The position numbers and the translations under genes are program-made. A stretch of DNA of 64,000 bases from Actinomadura spongiicola. Lineage in GTDB: Bacteria > Actinomycetota > Actinomycetes > Streptosporangiales > Streptosporangiaceae. Position 1 is the stretch's first letter. Every line of letters starts with the position of its first letter. Below, piece by piece: positions 16,307 to 24,693 of this stretch. The notes below the pieces were generated by a model. It did not search any database, was not told the origin of the DNA, and worked only from the letters and a program-made list of their open reading frames with translations. The stretch lies in assembly GCF_003432485.1 (NCBI RefSeq), contig NZ_QVNQ01000005.1, positions 1 through 64,000 of the forward strand, read 5' to 3'.

Positions 16307-17247
16307 CGGGTGGCCTCCGTGTGCTGACCGGTGAGTGTGAGGAAGACGTCGTCGAGGTTGGGGGTGTGCACGCTGAGGTCGGCCGGTTCGATACCGGCGG
16401 CGTCGAGCAGGGCGAGCAGTTCACGCAGGGACGCCACACCGCCGTCGGAGGGGATCCGCAGCGTGAGCCGGTCGTCGTCGGCCGGGTCCACGAAGCCCCG
16501 GCCGAGCGCGCCGAGCGCACGGTTGAGCGCGTCGTCGCCGGTGAACCGCAGCGCCACGTGGCCGCCGGGGACGCGCCGCTTGAGCTCTTCGGCGGTGCCT
16601 TCGGCGATCAGCCGTCCCTGGTCGAGGACGGCGATGCGGTCGGCGAGTTCGTCGGCCTCCTCCAGGTACTGGGTGGTGAGGAAGATGGTGACGCCGCCCG
16701 CGACCAGGTCCCGCACGATTCGCCACAGGGAGCGGCGGCTGCGCGGGTCCAGGCCGGTGGTGGGCTCGTCCAGGAAGATCAGTTCGGGGTCGCCGACCAG
16801 GGTCATCGCCAGGTCCAGCCGTCGCCGCATCCCGCCCGAGTAGGTGGAGGCGGGCCTGCGCGCCGCTTCGGCCAGATCGAACCGGTCGAGCAGTTCGGCC
16901 GCCCGGCGCCGGCCCTCCCGGCGCGGCAGGTGGTTCAGGTCGGCCATGAGCCGCAGGTTCTCTTCACCGGTCAGCAGCTTGTCGACCGCGGAGTACTGGC
17001 CGGTGACCCCGATCGCGCCGCGGACGTCGTCCGCCTGACGCGTCAGGTCGAAGCCCGCGACCGTCGCCTCGCCGCCGTCCGCCCGGATCAGGGTCGACAG
17101 GATCTGCACCGCCGTCGTCTTACCGGCCCCGTTCGGCCCCAGCAGGGAGAAGACCGTTCCCCGGGGGACCGTCAGGTCGATCCCGTCCAGCACGACCTTG
17201 TCGCCGTAGGACTTCCGCAGCCCGCGTGCTGTGATCGCGTCGCTCAT
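16303..17247 (-). CDS. drrA: DrrA-family ABC transporter ATP-binding protein
   Basis: 314 residues. Walker A GPNGAGKTT near 36-44, Q-loop TGQYSAVDKLLTGEEN, signature YSGGMRRRLDLAMTLVGDP, Walker [17 protein letters not shown], and the D-loop/switch FLTTQYLEEADELADRIAVL. The C-terminal extension (SLRELLALLDAAGIEPADLS, PNLDDVFLTLTG) is the DrrA regulatory tail. First gene of drrAB; its upstream region shares a dyad-rich promoter with the divergent GbsR/MarR-like gene. Confidence 0.92.
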   Translation of the reverse strand: MSDAITARGLRKSYGDKVVLDGIDLTVPRGTVFSLLGPNGAGKTTAVQILSTLIRADGGEATVAGFDLTRQADDVRGAIGVTGQYSAVDKLLTGEENLRLMADLNHLPRREGRRRAAELLDRFDLAEAARRPASTYSGGMRRRLDLAMTLVGDPELIFLDEPTTGLDPRSRRSLWRIVRDLVAGGVTIFLTTQYLEEADELADRIAVLDQGRLIAEGTAEELKRRVPGGHVALRFTGDDALNRALGALGRGFVDPADDDRLTLRIPSDGGVASLRELLALLDAAGIEPADLSVHTPNLDDVFLTLTGQHTEATR

Positions 17248-17429
17248 CGGTGACTCTCCTTGAAGGCTGCGGGCGACGGTGCCGCCGTGGGCGGTTCGAG
17301 CGTCCGGGGAGGCCGAGGCGCCCGGGTGGTGAGCTTCTGCATCGCACTTCTTTCGCAGGTCGTTTCGAATAATGGAAAGCTACGTTGCCTTCTCTGTTCG
17401 AGCAACAAACTCGTTGCATGGAGAGTGTG

Positions 17430-17513
17430 TTATCGCAGGTTAGTCGCGAGAAATCGTTGCGATAAGCTTCAGCTCAATGCAATGACCAGACGCTCGGATG
17501 TTGCAATGAGCTG
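17430..17513. promoter_or_regulatory. dyad-rich control region between drrA and the MarR-like gene
   Basis: TTATCGCA (17430-17437) pairs perfectly with TGCGATAA (17458-17465). CAGCTCAATGCAA (17470-17482) pairs with TTGCAATGAGCTG (17501-17513) at 12 of 13 positions. The core GTTGC/TTGCA recurs further upstream near 17406-17418. The 315-base gap is A+T-richer than its surroundings and holds no gene, so it is probably a promoter/operator region for both units. Confidence 0.65.
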
Positions 17514-17562
17514 AGTGGGAACGCTAGGCTGCGGGCGGCGGAGGTCGTCGAAGGAGGTCGCG

Positions 17563-18321
17563 GTGCCGGGAGGCCGACTCACCCAGCAGGAGCGTCAGCA
17601 GATCGCGGTGGGCTTGGCGGACGGCCTCGCCTACGCGGAGATCGCCCGCCGCCTCGGCCGTCCGACCTCGACGATCACCCGTGAGGTGATGCGGAACGGC
17701 GGCCCGACCGAGTACCGCGCCGACCTGGCCCATCGCGCCACCGAGCTCCGCGCCCGCCGACGCGGGTCCGCCCCGTCCCGGGGGACGGAGCCGGTTCCCC
17801 AGCCGCACGGACGCGACGCGGAGGCCGTGAGCGAGTTCGCGGAGGTCTTCACCACCGTCCTCATGGCGTCGGGTGTGCCCAAGATGATGGCCCGGGTCCT
17901 GACCTGCCTCACCATCACCGACTCCGGTAGCCTCACCGCGTCCGAACTCGTCCGGCGGCTGCGGGTCAGCCCGGCGTCCATCTCCAAGGCGATCACGTTC
18001 TTGGAGAGCCAGGGCCTCGTCCGCCGTGAACGCGACGAACGCCGCCGCGAGCGCTACATCGTCGACGACGACGTCTGGTTCCGGTCGATGACCGCCACCA
18101 TCCGGTCTCTCACCCAGATCATCGAGACCGCCCGGCAGGGTTCCGCCGTTCTCGGCGCGCACACCCCCGCCGCCGTCCGGCTGGAGAAGACCGCCCGCTT
18201 CCTTGAGATCGTCAGCGAGGGCACCGTCCGCGCCGCCGAACAGGCCCGCGAGGTCCTCCACATCGGGCCTGAGACGACCTCGGACGGCACCGCCGACCCG
18301 GGTTCAGCAGCCCGCGAGTAG
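17563..18321 (+). CDS. MarR/GbsR-like regulator with N-terminal IS30-type helix-turn-helix
   Basis: 252 residues from the GTG at 17563, seven bases after GGAGG. Residues 3-45 form an HTH_38 domain like that of IS30 transposases (LTQQERQQIAVGLADGLAYA, RRLGRPTSTITREVMRNGG). A GbsR/MarR-like winged helix fills about 100-190 (KMMARVLTCLTITDSGSLTA, SPASISKAITFLESQGLVRR, ERDERRRERYIVDDDVW). This double-HTH form is known in actinobacteria next to drug-exporter genes. Divergent from drrAB, so a repressor of that exporter is the likeliest role. Confidence 0.85.
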   Translation: MPGGRLTQQERQQIAVGLADGLAYAEIARRLGRPTSTITREVMRNGGPTEYRADLAHRATELRARRRGSAPSRGTEPVPQPHGRDAEAVSEFAEVFTTVLMASGVPKMMARVLTCLTITDSGSLTASELVRRLRVSPASISKAITFLESQGLVRRERDERRRERYIVDDDVWFRSMTATIRSLTQIIETARQGSAVLGAHTPAAVRLEKTARFLEIVSEGTVRAAEQAREVLHIGPETTSDGTADPGSAARE

Positions 18322-18343
18322 ACGACGGGGCTTGACCAGCAAC

Positions 18344-18398
18344 CGAACGGCCAGTCACGTTAAGGAGCCGTGGGACGCCTTTTGTCGTGACTGGCCGT
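18344..18398. repeat. hairpin repeat, copy A (palindromic element)
   Basis: ACGGCCAGTCACG (18347-18359) pairs perfectly over 13 bases with CGTGACTGGCCGT (18386-18398), around a 26-base loop that starts TTAAGGAGCC. A second, slightly diverged copy lies inverted at 20303-20358. The two share CGAACGGCC plus AGTCACGTTAAGGAGCC. It is intergenic and may also terminate the upstream regulator gene. Confidence 0.8.
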
Positions 18399-18470
18399 AG
18401 GTAGGCGGTCGCTGGAAGGTTGTGGCGGCGGTTTCCTTCACCCGGAGTCCAGTCGACCGGGGGTAGGGGG

Positions 18471-19358
18471 TCAGGCCGGTTGTTCCGGTCTCTTGAGCAC
18501 TTCGGTGAGCGCGGAGATGCTGTGGTCGCCATGGCCGGCCTCGGCTGCCCGCCTCACCAGGTGATGCAGGGGCGCGAGCCAGGAAGTGTCGACGTTGGTC
18601 TCCCTGCCCAGGTCTTCGTCGTCGGGAATCCCGGCTAGGAAGAGGTTCACCGAGGAGGCGGCATCGGTGTAGTGGCCGTTGTCGATTTCCTGGGCGTAGA
18701 CCGGCAACAGGTTGGTGATCATGTCCAGCCATTTGCCGGTGAAGCGGACCATGGAGCTCACCTGCAGGCCGCGCGCCTGGATGGCGGCGGCGCCCTGGAA
18801 GAAGCCGACCAGCGCGGGCAGCAGGAGGGCGCCCACCGCCATTTCGTAGAGAGCGGCCAGGTCGGTCTCGTCGCCGAGGTGGACGGTGTCGCCGCCCAGC
18901 GCCTTCAACGTCGTCTCGAACTCCTCGAAGACGGTCTTGTCGCCGCTGTAGTACAGCAGGGTGTCGTGGGCTCCCACGGCCGAGGGCACGTTCTTGACCG
19001 CCCCGGCCAGAAAGCGCGCGCCGTGGTCGGTGGCCCAGGCGGCGGTTTCGCGGGCACCGGCCGGGGAGCCGCTGTTGAGGGTGACGAGGGCTCGTCCGCG
19101 CAGTGACGCCACGGCCGGCTCCAGAGCCAGCCGGGTGTCCTCGAAGGTGGTCAGGCAGGTGACGACCAGCGGGCTTGCCGCCACCGCGTCGTCGATGGCC
19201 TCGGCGTGCGTTGCCCCCATGGCGATGAGAGGCGCGGCCTTGGCTGGGGTCCTGTTCCAGACGGTGGTCGGATGTCCGGCCCGGACGAAGGCCTCGGCCA
19301 GTGCTGTGCCCATCGCACCCAGTCCGAGGACGGTGACCGGGGTCGGGTGATTTCCCAT
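18471..19358 (-). CDS. NAD(P)-dependent oxidoreductase, imine-reductase/HIBADH family
   Basis: 295 residues from the ATG at 19358; the frame extends to 19382, but only ATG 19358 has GGAG at a fair distance. A Rossmann motif opens it (VTVLGLGAMGTALAEAF), followed by TTVWNRTPAKA and the LVTLNSGSPAGARE loop. The middle helix region (LAALYEMAVGALLLPALVGF) and the C-terminal helical half match bacterial imine reductases, which use NADPH on cyclic imines. The natural substrate is unknown. Divergent from an HxlR regulator across a perfect dyad. Confidence 0.85.
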   Translation of the reverse strand: MGNHPTPVTVLGLGAMGTALAEAFVRAGHPTTVWNRTPAKAAPLIAMGATHAEAIDDAVAASPLVVTCLTTFEDTRLALEPAVASLRGRALVTLNSGSPAGARETAAWATDHGARFLAGAVKNVPSAVGAHDTLLYYSGDKTVFEEFETTLKALGGDTVHLGDETDLAALYEMAVGALLLPALVGFFQGAAAIQARGLQVSSMVRFTGKWLDMITNLLPVYAQEIDNGHYTDAASSVNLFLAGIPDDEDLGRETNVDTSWLAPLHHLVRRAAEAGHGDHSISALTEVLKRPEQPA

Positions 19359-19472
19359 CAGATCCAAGCTCCAGGGTCGCAAGAGAAGAGTCGGAGTCGT
19401 GCGCCGCCGATGCCCCTAACGGTCCTGGGGAGGCGCCCGGTCCATGCTGGCGGCTACACGGATATTGACTCA

Positions 19473-19497
19473 AGTACCTACTATTTCATCAGGTACT
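19473..19497. promoter_or_regulatory. operator dyad between imine-reductase-like gene and HxlR gene
   Basis: AGTACCT (19473-19479) pairs perfectly with AGGTACT (19491-19497), spaced by 11 bases. It lies 20-40 bases before the HxlR start and within the divergent promoter region. It is the probable HxlR binding site, controlling both genes. Confidence 0.65.
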
Positions 19498-19510
19498 AAC
19501 AAAGATGTAA

Positions 19511-19876
19511 GTGAGGATGCTGGTGGAGAAGACGAACAAGCGGACGTTTACCTGCGGGCTCGATGCCGCCATCGCCGTCATAGGCGGCAAGTGGAAGGGA
19601 CTGATCCTTTTCGCCCTGCAAGACGGACCGCTGCGTTTCGGGGCGCTGCGGCGCGCGGTCCCTGGCATCAGCGAGCGCGTGCTGATCCTGCAGTTGCGGG
19701 AGATGGAGACCACCGGGCTCCTGCACCGCGAGGTCTATCACCAGGTCCCACCGAAGGTGGAGTACTCGCTGACAGAGTTCGGGCACTCCCTCAACACCGC
19801 CATGGCGTCACTGGGGGAATGGGGCGAGCAGAACATCACCCGCATCGAGGGCATCCCGTGGGACCGAGTCCGGTGA
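19511..19876 (+). CDS. HxlR-family winged-helix regulator
   Basis: 121 residues. The family landmarks CGLDAAIAVIGGKWKGLILF, PLRFGALRRAVPGISERVL and REVYHQVPPKVEYSLTEFG are all present, with the conserved cysteine at 15. HxlR/YodB-type proteins are dimers that often sense electrophiles or oxidants through that cysteine. The start is the GTG at 19511 or the ATG at 19517; neither has a clear ribosome site. Divergent from the imine-reductase-like gene it probably represses. Confidence 0.92.
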   Translation: MRMLVEKTNKRTFTCGLDAAIAVIGGKWKGLILFALQDGPLRFGALRRAVPGISERVLILQLREMETTGLLHREVYHQVPPKVEYSLTEFGHSLNTAMASLGEWGEQNITRIEGIPWDRVR

Positions 19877-19879
19877 TCC

Positions 19880-20165
19880 TCCCGGTGAGGAGCCCCGAGA
19901 AGCCGGGGGTGGTCCACTGCGCGGTCATCGCCGTCAGCGGGACGATGACGGCGATGATGAGCAGCGTGTAGCCGCCGACCAGGGATCCCGTTCATGCCTG
20001 GGAGGTTGCGGGTCGTCGCTGATCTGCGGTAACAGGCCCATCGGGAGGGTTTCGGCGGTGATGGTGGTCAGCGCGGCCGCGAACAGCGCGGCCAGCCCGG
20101 CGGGCCCCTTCTTGAGGGAACCACGTACGCGCGAAAAGGGCAGCGGCTCGGTCGGGCCTGCTGCG
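19880..20165 (-). pseudogene. MFS transporter remnant
   Basis: Reading the reverse strand gives LAALFAAALTTITAETLPMG (about 20040-20100), the first membrane helix of Cmx/YdhP-type MFS exporters. After a frame change near 19978 it gives LVGGYTLLIIAVIVPLTAMT, which matches helix 2. The rest of the transporter is missing. A frameshift plus truncation makes this a relic lying between the HxlR gene and the second hairpin repeat. Confidence 0.55.
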
Positions 20166-20302
20166 GGATCCTCAAGAAGCCAACGTTTTTGTAGATCTTG
20201 AAGCCGATCCCCGGAAGGCCCGCCAAGCCTTCAGATACCCCTTCACCAACATGGGCCGTTCAACGCAGCAACCCCCGCCCGTCCGACGCCATCCGCATCG
20301 GA

Positions 20303-20358
20303 GCGACCAGTCACGACGAGACGCGCCCGCCGGGCTCCTTAACGTGACTGGCCGTTCG
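20303..20358. repeat. hairpin repeat, copy B (inverted relative to copy A)
   Basis: CGTGACTGGCCGT (20343-20355) pairs with GCGACCAGTCACG (20303-20315) at 11 of 13 positions. The reverse strand reads CGAACGGCCAGTCACG then TTAAGGAGCC, identical to copy A at 18344. The two copies face each other 1.9 kb apart and bracket the imine-reductase/HxlR module. Confidence 0.8.
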
Positions 20359-21016
20359 ATTGCCGCTTAAGCCCGACGACCGTCCCCCTCGCCCATCAGG
20401 GATTCGAATGTCGCCGCCGTCCGGGCCGGGGTGCGGTGGAGGGACGCGGTGATCGGTCGGAGGCGCGCATGCCACAGGGAGATACTGGGCCCGGTTCGTC
20501 CGGTCCGTTGACGCCGACGACCCCCGCGCGCTGGCGACGGGGCCGTCGTGGGCGGCTGGGGGTGGGCGGCGTGGAGGAGTGTGTAGAGGTGCGCCGGGTC
20601 GCCGGTGGCGTTGCCCGAGCATCCGCTGATCGAGTCGCGTTCATCCCGCTCCGGGGCCGGTGCGTGGCACGCTCGCCGAGGCGGCGCGGACCCGCCGGAT
20701 CGTCGGGAAGGCCGTCGCCTGCTCTTGGGGACGCATCGCCCCGCGTCAGGGAGGAGTGGACCGGGGAGCGCCACCTTGCCCGGACCCACGCCCTCGCCTT
20801 GCTCCTAGCCGTCTCGCCGCAGGCGCCCCAACTCGTGGACGTCATCGCCCGACGCGTCGGCGTCCTCGTGAGGGGGACCCCCGGCACCAGCCGCTCCGCG
20901 TAGGGCGTCGACAACGTCGATGTCGAACTCCTCGGCCTGCCCACCCGCACCGGATTCGAAGACGCCATCAGTCTCTGGTGTGTCGAAGGGCATGGGCGCT
21001 GCTGGGTGAGGCGAAC
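20359..21016. other. 658-base stretch without a supported gene
   Basis: Overlapping frames exist on both strands, but all are arginine- and proline-rich with no family motif. Short forward pieces (RTHALALLLAVSPQAPQLV at about 20790) look more protein-like and may be debris of a lost gene. I see no RNA gene or repeat beyond the hairpin to its left. Confidence 0.4.
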
Positions 21017-22018
21017 TCAGTCCTGTGTGCCGGGTCGCGTGGCTTCTGGTCGCGGGGCGTAGAGGGCGGCGATGGCGGTGGCGCGGGCGCGCAGGGAGTC
21101 GCGCAACCACTGCGGGGACAGGGCTTCGGCGTGCGTGGTGAGCTGCCACAGGGCCCATTCGGCGTGTCTCGCGTCCTGGAAGGTCGCCTCCAGTCGCAGC
21201 CGTCCGTCGGCGTCGGTTCGTTCGTCGCGGACGGTCAGGGCGGTGTCCGCCAGGTCCTTGCGGCGTGTCGGGTCCACGCGGGCCAGGACGGTGACCTGGT
21301 CGCCGCCGGTTCGGAACCGCGTGCCGCGTTCCTGCCAGGCCCGGTCCAGGTCGACCCGGTCCGGTCGTTGCGCGGGTTCGTCGAGTTCCTCGGCGGCCCG
21401 AATCCGCGACAGCCGGTAGGTGCGGTCCGAGCCGGATCTGGTGGCGAGCAGGTAGCCCTTGTCGCGGACGGTGACCAGGCCGATCGGGTCCACCGTGCGC
21501 CATGTGGGCGGCTGGTCGATCGCCGCGTAGTGGATGCGCAGCTTGTGTCCGGCGAGGACCGCGCGCCGGACCTCGGCCACGACGCCGTCGGGAACCTCGT
21601 CGGGGACGGGACGGCGCGAGAGCAGGTCGGTCTCGGGGTCGATGAGCAGTCGCTCGGCCGCGCCGGCGGCGGTGGTCCGGTGGCCTTCGGGGAGCGCGTC
21701 GACGAGCTTGCGCATCGCCGAGGCGAGCGCCGAGCCGAGTCCGAACGCCTGCGCGCCGCGCCGTGACCCGGCGACCAGCAGGGCGAGGGCCTCGTCGTGG
21801 TTCAGTCCGGTGAGCTCGGTCTGGAATCCGGGCAGCAACGTGAAACCGCCGTGCCGGCCGCGTTCGGCGTAGACCGGGACGCCCGCGGCGGACAGTGCCT
21901 CGATGTCGCGCAGGACCGTGCGGGTCGACACCTCGAGCTCGCGGGCCAGCGCGGGCGCCGACATCCGACCGTGCCGCCGCAGCAGCAGCACCAGTGAGAC
22001 CAGCCGGTCGGCGCGCAT
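21017..22018 (-). CDS. WYL-domain (YafY-type) transcriptional regulator
   Basis: 333 residues. An N-terminal HTH_11 domain (RADRLVSLVLLLRRHGRMSA, VSTRTVLRDIEALSAAGVPV) is followed by the DeoR-type YAERGRHGGFTLLPGF segment. A WYL domain occupies about 140-215 (LRIHYAAIDQPPTWRTVDPI, DKGYLLATRSGSDRTYRLSR), then a WCX tail. WYL proteins sense nucleic-acid or small-molecule ligands. Divergent from a RidA-family gene over a perfect dyad, the common actinobacterial WYL/RidA arrangement. Confidence 0.92.
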   Translation of the reverse strand: MRADRLVSLVLLLRRHGRMSAPALARELEVSTRTVLRDIEALSAAGVPVYAERGRHGGFTLLPGFQTELTGLNHDEALALLVAGSRRGAQAFGLGSALASAMRKLVDALPEGHRTTAAGAAERLLIDPETDLLSRRPVPDEVPDGVVAEVRRAVLAGHKLRIHYAAIDQPPTWRTVDPIGLVTVRDKGYLLATRSGSDRTYRLSRIRAAEELDEPAQRPDRVDLDRAWQERGTRFRTGGDQVTVLARVDPTRRKDLADTALTVRDERTDADGRLRLEATFQDARHAEWALWQLTTHAEALSPQWLRDSLRARATAIAALYAPRPEATRPGTQD

Positions 22019-22039
22019 ACGAAAAACCCTACAGAAATA

Positions 22040-22058
22040 CACGACAAGAGATGTCGTG
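22040..22058. promoter_or_regulatory. operator dyad between WYL regulator and RidA gene
   Basis: CACGACA (22040-22046) pairs perfectly with TGTCGTG (22052-22058) across five bases. It lies 22 bases before the WYL start, within the 138-base divergent region, which is A-rich on the WYL side. Likely WYL-protein binding site. Confidence 0.65.
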
Positions 22059-22156
22059 ATTCGTTGGGAGGCTTGTCGATGTGACGAACGAGGCGTCGGC
22101 TCTCGGGCCGGCGAGCTCGGGTGATGTCGAGGAAACGAATGGAGTTTGGTGTGGTG

Positions 22157-22552
22157 ATGGAGCGGACGGCGGTCAACCCGTGGGCGTGGTCGGTGGAGCT
22201 GGGCTATAACCAGGGCGAGGTCGTCTCCGGGCACACCCGGACCCTGTACTGCGCCGGGCAGGCGGCGATGGGCGGCGACGGAAAGCCCCAGCATATCGGT
22301 GACATGGCGGCGCAGTTGGCGTTGAGTCTGGACAACGTGGAGGCCGTGCTGGCCGAGGCGGGCATGTCCCTGGCGAACCTCGTCCGGCTCAACGTCTACG
22401 CCACCGACGTCGACCGGCTCTTCGAGCATTACGGGGTGCTGGCGTCGCGGTTGGGCGCGGCGGGGGTGGCGCCGTCCACCACGATGCTCGGGGTGGCACG
22501 GTTGGCGATCCCGGAGTTGTTGGTCGAACTGGAGGGGACCGCCGTCGCCTGA
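22157..22552 (+). CDS. RidA-family protein (enamine/imine deaminase fold)
   Basis: 131 residues from the ATG at 22157, twelve bases after GGAG; upstream in-frame starts add a short unlikely leader. Features: NPWAWSVELGYNQGEVVSGH, TLYCAGQAAMGGDGKPQHIG, and VRLNVYATDVDRLFEHYGVL, the RidA/YjgF core. RidA proteins hydrolyse reactive 2-aminoacrylate and related imines in the cytoplasm. Near the C-terminus the usual catalytic arginine context is replaced by TTMLGVARLAIPELLVELEG, which retains an arginine. Likely controlled by the divergent WYL regulator. Confidence 0.88.
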   Translation: MERTAVNPWAWSVELGYNQGEVVSGHTRTLYCAGQAAMGGDGKPQHIGDMAAQLALSLDNVEAVLAEAGMSLANLVRLNVYATDVDRLFEHYGVLASRLGAAGVAPSTTMLGVARLAIPELLVELEGTAVA

Positions 22553-23216
22553 CGCCTCTCGACGGGTGTCGGCGGACCGGGCGCGGCGATGCCGGGTGCG
22601 GTCCGTCGCGTCGCGCGCCGTCCTGCGGTCCCCGCTGGACGGCGCGCATCGCCGTCGCCTCTACCGCGGCTCGGCGGAGACGCGCGGGGATGTCGCCGGT
22701 CAGGCTGTCGCCCGTGTGGCCCGGCTCATCGGGAACGGCCACGTCCCCGGGCATGCGGCGATGGCGTTGGATCTGGTGCGGTGGGCGGGGAGGTCGTCGA
22801 TGTACTTCTTGGCGGCGGCCTTCGCGCCCTCTGCCACCGCGTCTCCGGTTCGCAGGAACTGCGGGTCGTTGGCCGCGTCCAGGCGGGGTTGAGGCCAGGC
22901 GGGGATCTTGATGGGTGTCGGGCTGTCGGACCGGCGGCGGGAGGTGCTGCGCGCTGTCGCCGACGGGAACGTTCGGGCCCACCGTCGTAACCGTGCGGCC
23001 GGGCGATTCGGCGTGTCGACCGATGTTCCTCTGGCCGCGGCGGGGGCCCGGCATGGACGTCGGTCTGACGGGCGAGGGATGCCCGGAGGAGCCCTGTTCC
23101 CTGAGCGTCCCGGGCCCGACGCGATTCGATGCGGCGGCACGCGGGCGTGTCCACCGGAGCCGCCCATGGGCGTCGCCACCGATCATCGCGCGGGCACGTT
23201 CGTCAGTCTGCGTTCG
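22553..23216. other. 664-base stretch without a supported gene
   Basis: A reverse-strand piece at 22700-22905 reads LDAANDPQFLRTGDAVAEGA then KAAAKKYIDDL, which looks like real protein with a natural lysine/alanine mix. It has no start or recognisable partner and may be a relic. The rest is made of arginine-rich shadow frames. Near 23205-23225 a short tandem repeat of TTCGTCAGTCTGCG spans the 3' end of the CGNR gene. Confidence 0.4.
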
Positions 23217-23816
23217 TCAGTCTGCGTTCGGCCGGGTGCGTCGGGCGTAGGCGCGGGCGGCGCGGGCGCGGTCGCCGCAGCGGACGGAGCACCAGTGGCG
23301 GCGGCCGTGGCGCAGCAGGTAGCGCCTGCAGGGGGCGGAACCACAGGCGGTCAGGCGCTCGGCGTCGGGGCCGGTCAGGAGGTCGGCCGCGTTGGCCGCG
23401 AGGGTCGCGAGGGCGCGGTCGAGGATCTCGTTGGTGGGGCATGGGATCGCCCGGTAGGGGCCGGTCTTCTCGTCCCAGTACAGGAGGGCGGCCGTGGGGG
23501 CCCTGCTCAGCGCGTCGTTGACGGCGGACAGGGCCGCTGGCAAGGCGGGCAGCCCGGAGACGTGGGCGACGAACAGTGCCCTGATGTGTTCACGCAGCGA
23601 GCGCAGCTGCGTCGCGCACATCTCCTGCAGCCCCGCGTCGGCCGGAGCGAGGCCGCGTTCGCTGAGCCACCGATTCGTCGCCGTGGGGGTGCCGAGGAGA
23701 TCGATGAGCTGCCCCGCGGGCCGCGCGATGACGGTGTTGACGAAGTCGAGGGCGAGATAGTCCTCCGCCCCCGGCGCGGGTGGCGGCGCGGGCTCGGCGG
23801 TCAGGGCGTCACTCAT
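23217..23816 (-). CDS. CGNR zinc-finger regulator (ABATE domain)
   Basis: 199 residues. The N-terminal ABATE stress-response domain opens LALDFVNTVIARPAGQLIDL, then DLLGTPTATNRWLSERGL. The C-terminal zinc finger is CGSAPCRRYLLRHGRRHWCS followed by VRCGDRARAARAYARR, with four cysteine positions; the family's CGNR is CGDR here. Such proteins act as putative regulators. Divergent from a metallo-beta-lactamase-fold gene over repeated half-sites. Confidence 0.9.
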   Translation of the reverse strand: MSDALTAEPAPPPAPGAEDYLALDFVNTVIARPAGQLIDLLGTPTATNRWLSERGLAPADAGLQEMCATQLRSLREHIRALFVAHVSGLPALPAALSAVNDALSRAPTAALLYWDEKTGPYRAIPCPTNEILDRALATLAANAADLLTGPDAERLTACGSAPCRRYLLRHGRRHWCSVRCGDRARAARAYARRTRPNAD

Positions 23817-23841
23817 GGTTCTCATGTTACGGCTTGCACTC

Positions 23842-23894
23842 GTCCGTGAGAGACCGGTACGTTTTTTCACGGATAGACCACTTCTCATCCGTGA
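23842..23894. promoter_or_regulatory. three related half-sites between CGNR and MBL genes
   Basis: TCACGGAT (23867-23874) pairs perfectly with ATCCGTGA (23887-23894). A third copy in the same direction, GTCCGTGA (23842-23849), matches the second at seven of eight bases. The three are spaced by about two helical turns. Likely operator of the CGNR regulator. The rightmost site touches the MBL start. Confidence 0.6.
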
Positions 23895-23895
23895 G

Positions 23896-24693
23896 GTGCC
23901 TGAGTTGGCCAGTACCAGCACGACCACCGAGCAGATCCCTGTCCGTGTCCTGGGTGGCCCGACCGCCTTCTTCGAGTACGGTGGCCTGCGCTTCCTGACC
24001 GATCCGACGTTCGACCCTCCCCGCGAGTACCCGGTGCCGGACGGCCGGCTGACCAAGCTCGCGCCCTCCTCCGCCGCACCGGGCGACCTCGGCCAGATCG
24101 ACGTGGTGCTGCTCTCTCATGATCAGCACCCGGACAACCTCGACCACTCGGGCCGTGCACTGCTCGCCGACGTTCCCCTCACCTTGACCACACCCGGGGG
24201 CGGGCAACGGTTGGGGGAGGGGGCCAGGGGACTGGCCGACTGGGAGGCGATCGAGTTGGATCGTCCCGGCGGCGGGACGATCACCGTGACGGGTGTGCCC
24301 GCCATCCACGGGCCCGGCGCACGCGAGGAGGTCGAACCGGTCACCGGCCAGGTCGTCGGGTTCGTCCTGACCGGGGAGGGCCTGCCCAGGATCTATGTCA
24401 GCGGCGACAACGCCTCGCTCGACGTGGTCGAGCAGATCGCGGAACGCTTCGACCCGGTGGACACCGCGATCCTCTTCGCCGGGGCTCCCCGCTTCGCCGT
24501 CCGGTTCGACAACGCGCCCCTCGTCCTCACCAGCGCCCAGGCCGCCGAGGCCGTCAAGATCCTCGGTGTTCGCCGGGTGGTTCCCGTCCACTACGAGGGG
24601 TGGGCGCACTTCACCGAGGGGCGTGACGAGTTGGTGGCCGCCTTCACCGCCGCCGGGCTGGTCGACCGCCTGGACTTCGGCGACCGGGGCTGA
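23896..24693 (+). CDS. MBL-fold (UlaG-like) metal-dependent hydrolase
   Basis: About 265 residues. The start is uncertain: GTG at 23896 or TTG at 23905, since a longer frame runs through the operator. The fold shows FFEYGGLRFLTDPTFDPP, then VVLLSHDQHPDNLDHSGRAL, where HxHxDN of the family is HDQHPDN. Further motifs are TGVPAIHGPGAREE, GFVLTGEGLPRIYVSGDNAS and VVPVHYEGWAHFTEG. These are the metal-ligand positions of UlaG/RomA-like hydrolases. The second motif retains its Asp and His. Substrate unknown; probably regulated by the CGNR protein. Confidence 0.85.
   Translation: MPELASTSTTTEQIPVRVLGGPTAFFEYGGLRFLTDPTFDPPREYPVPDGRLTKLAPSSAAPGDLGQIDVVLLSHDQHPDNLDHSGRALLADVPLTLTTPGGGQRLGEGARGLADWEAIELDRPGGGTITVTGVPAIHGPGAREEVEPVTGQVVGFVLTGEGLPRIYVSGDNASLDVVEQIAERFDPVDTAILFAGAPRFAVRFDNAPLVLTSAQAAEAVKILGVRRVVPVHYEGWAHFTEGRDELVAAFTAAGLVDRLDFGDRG

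Noticed and set aside
20396..20410. GATTCGAAT resembling a tRNA T-arm
   Set aside because: No acceptor stem, anticodon arm or CCA-compatible pairing can be built around it.
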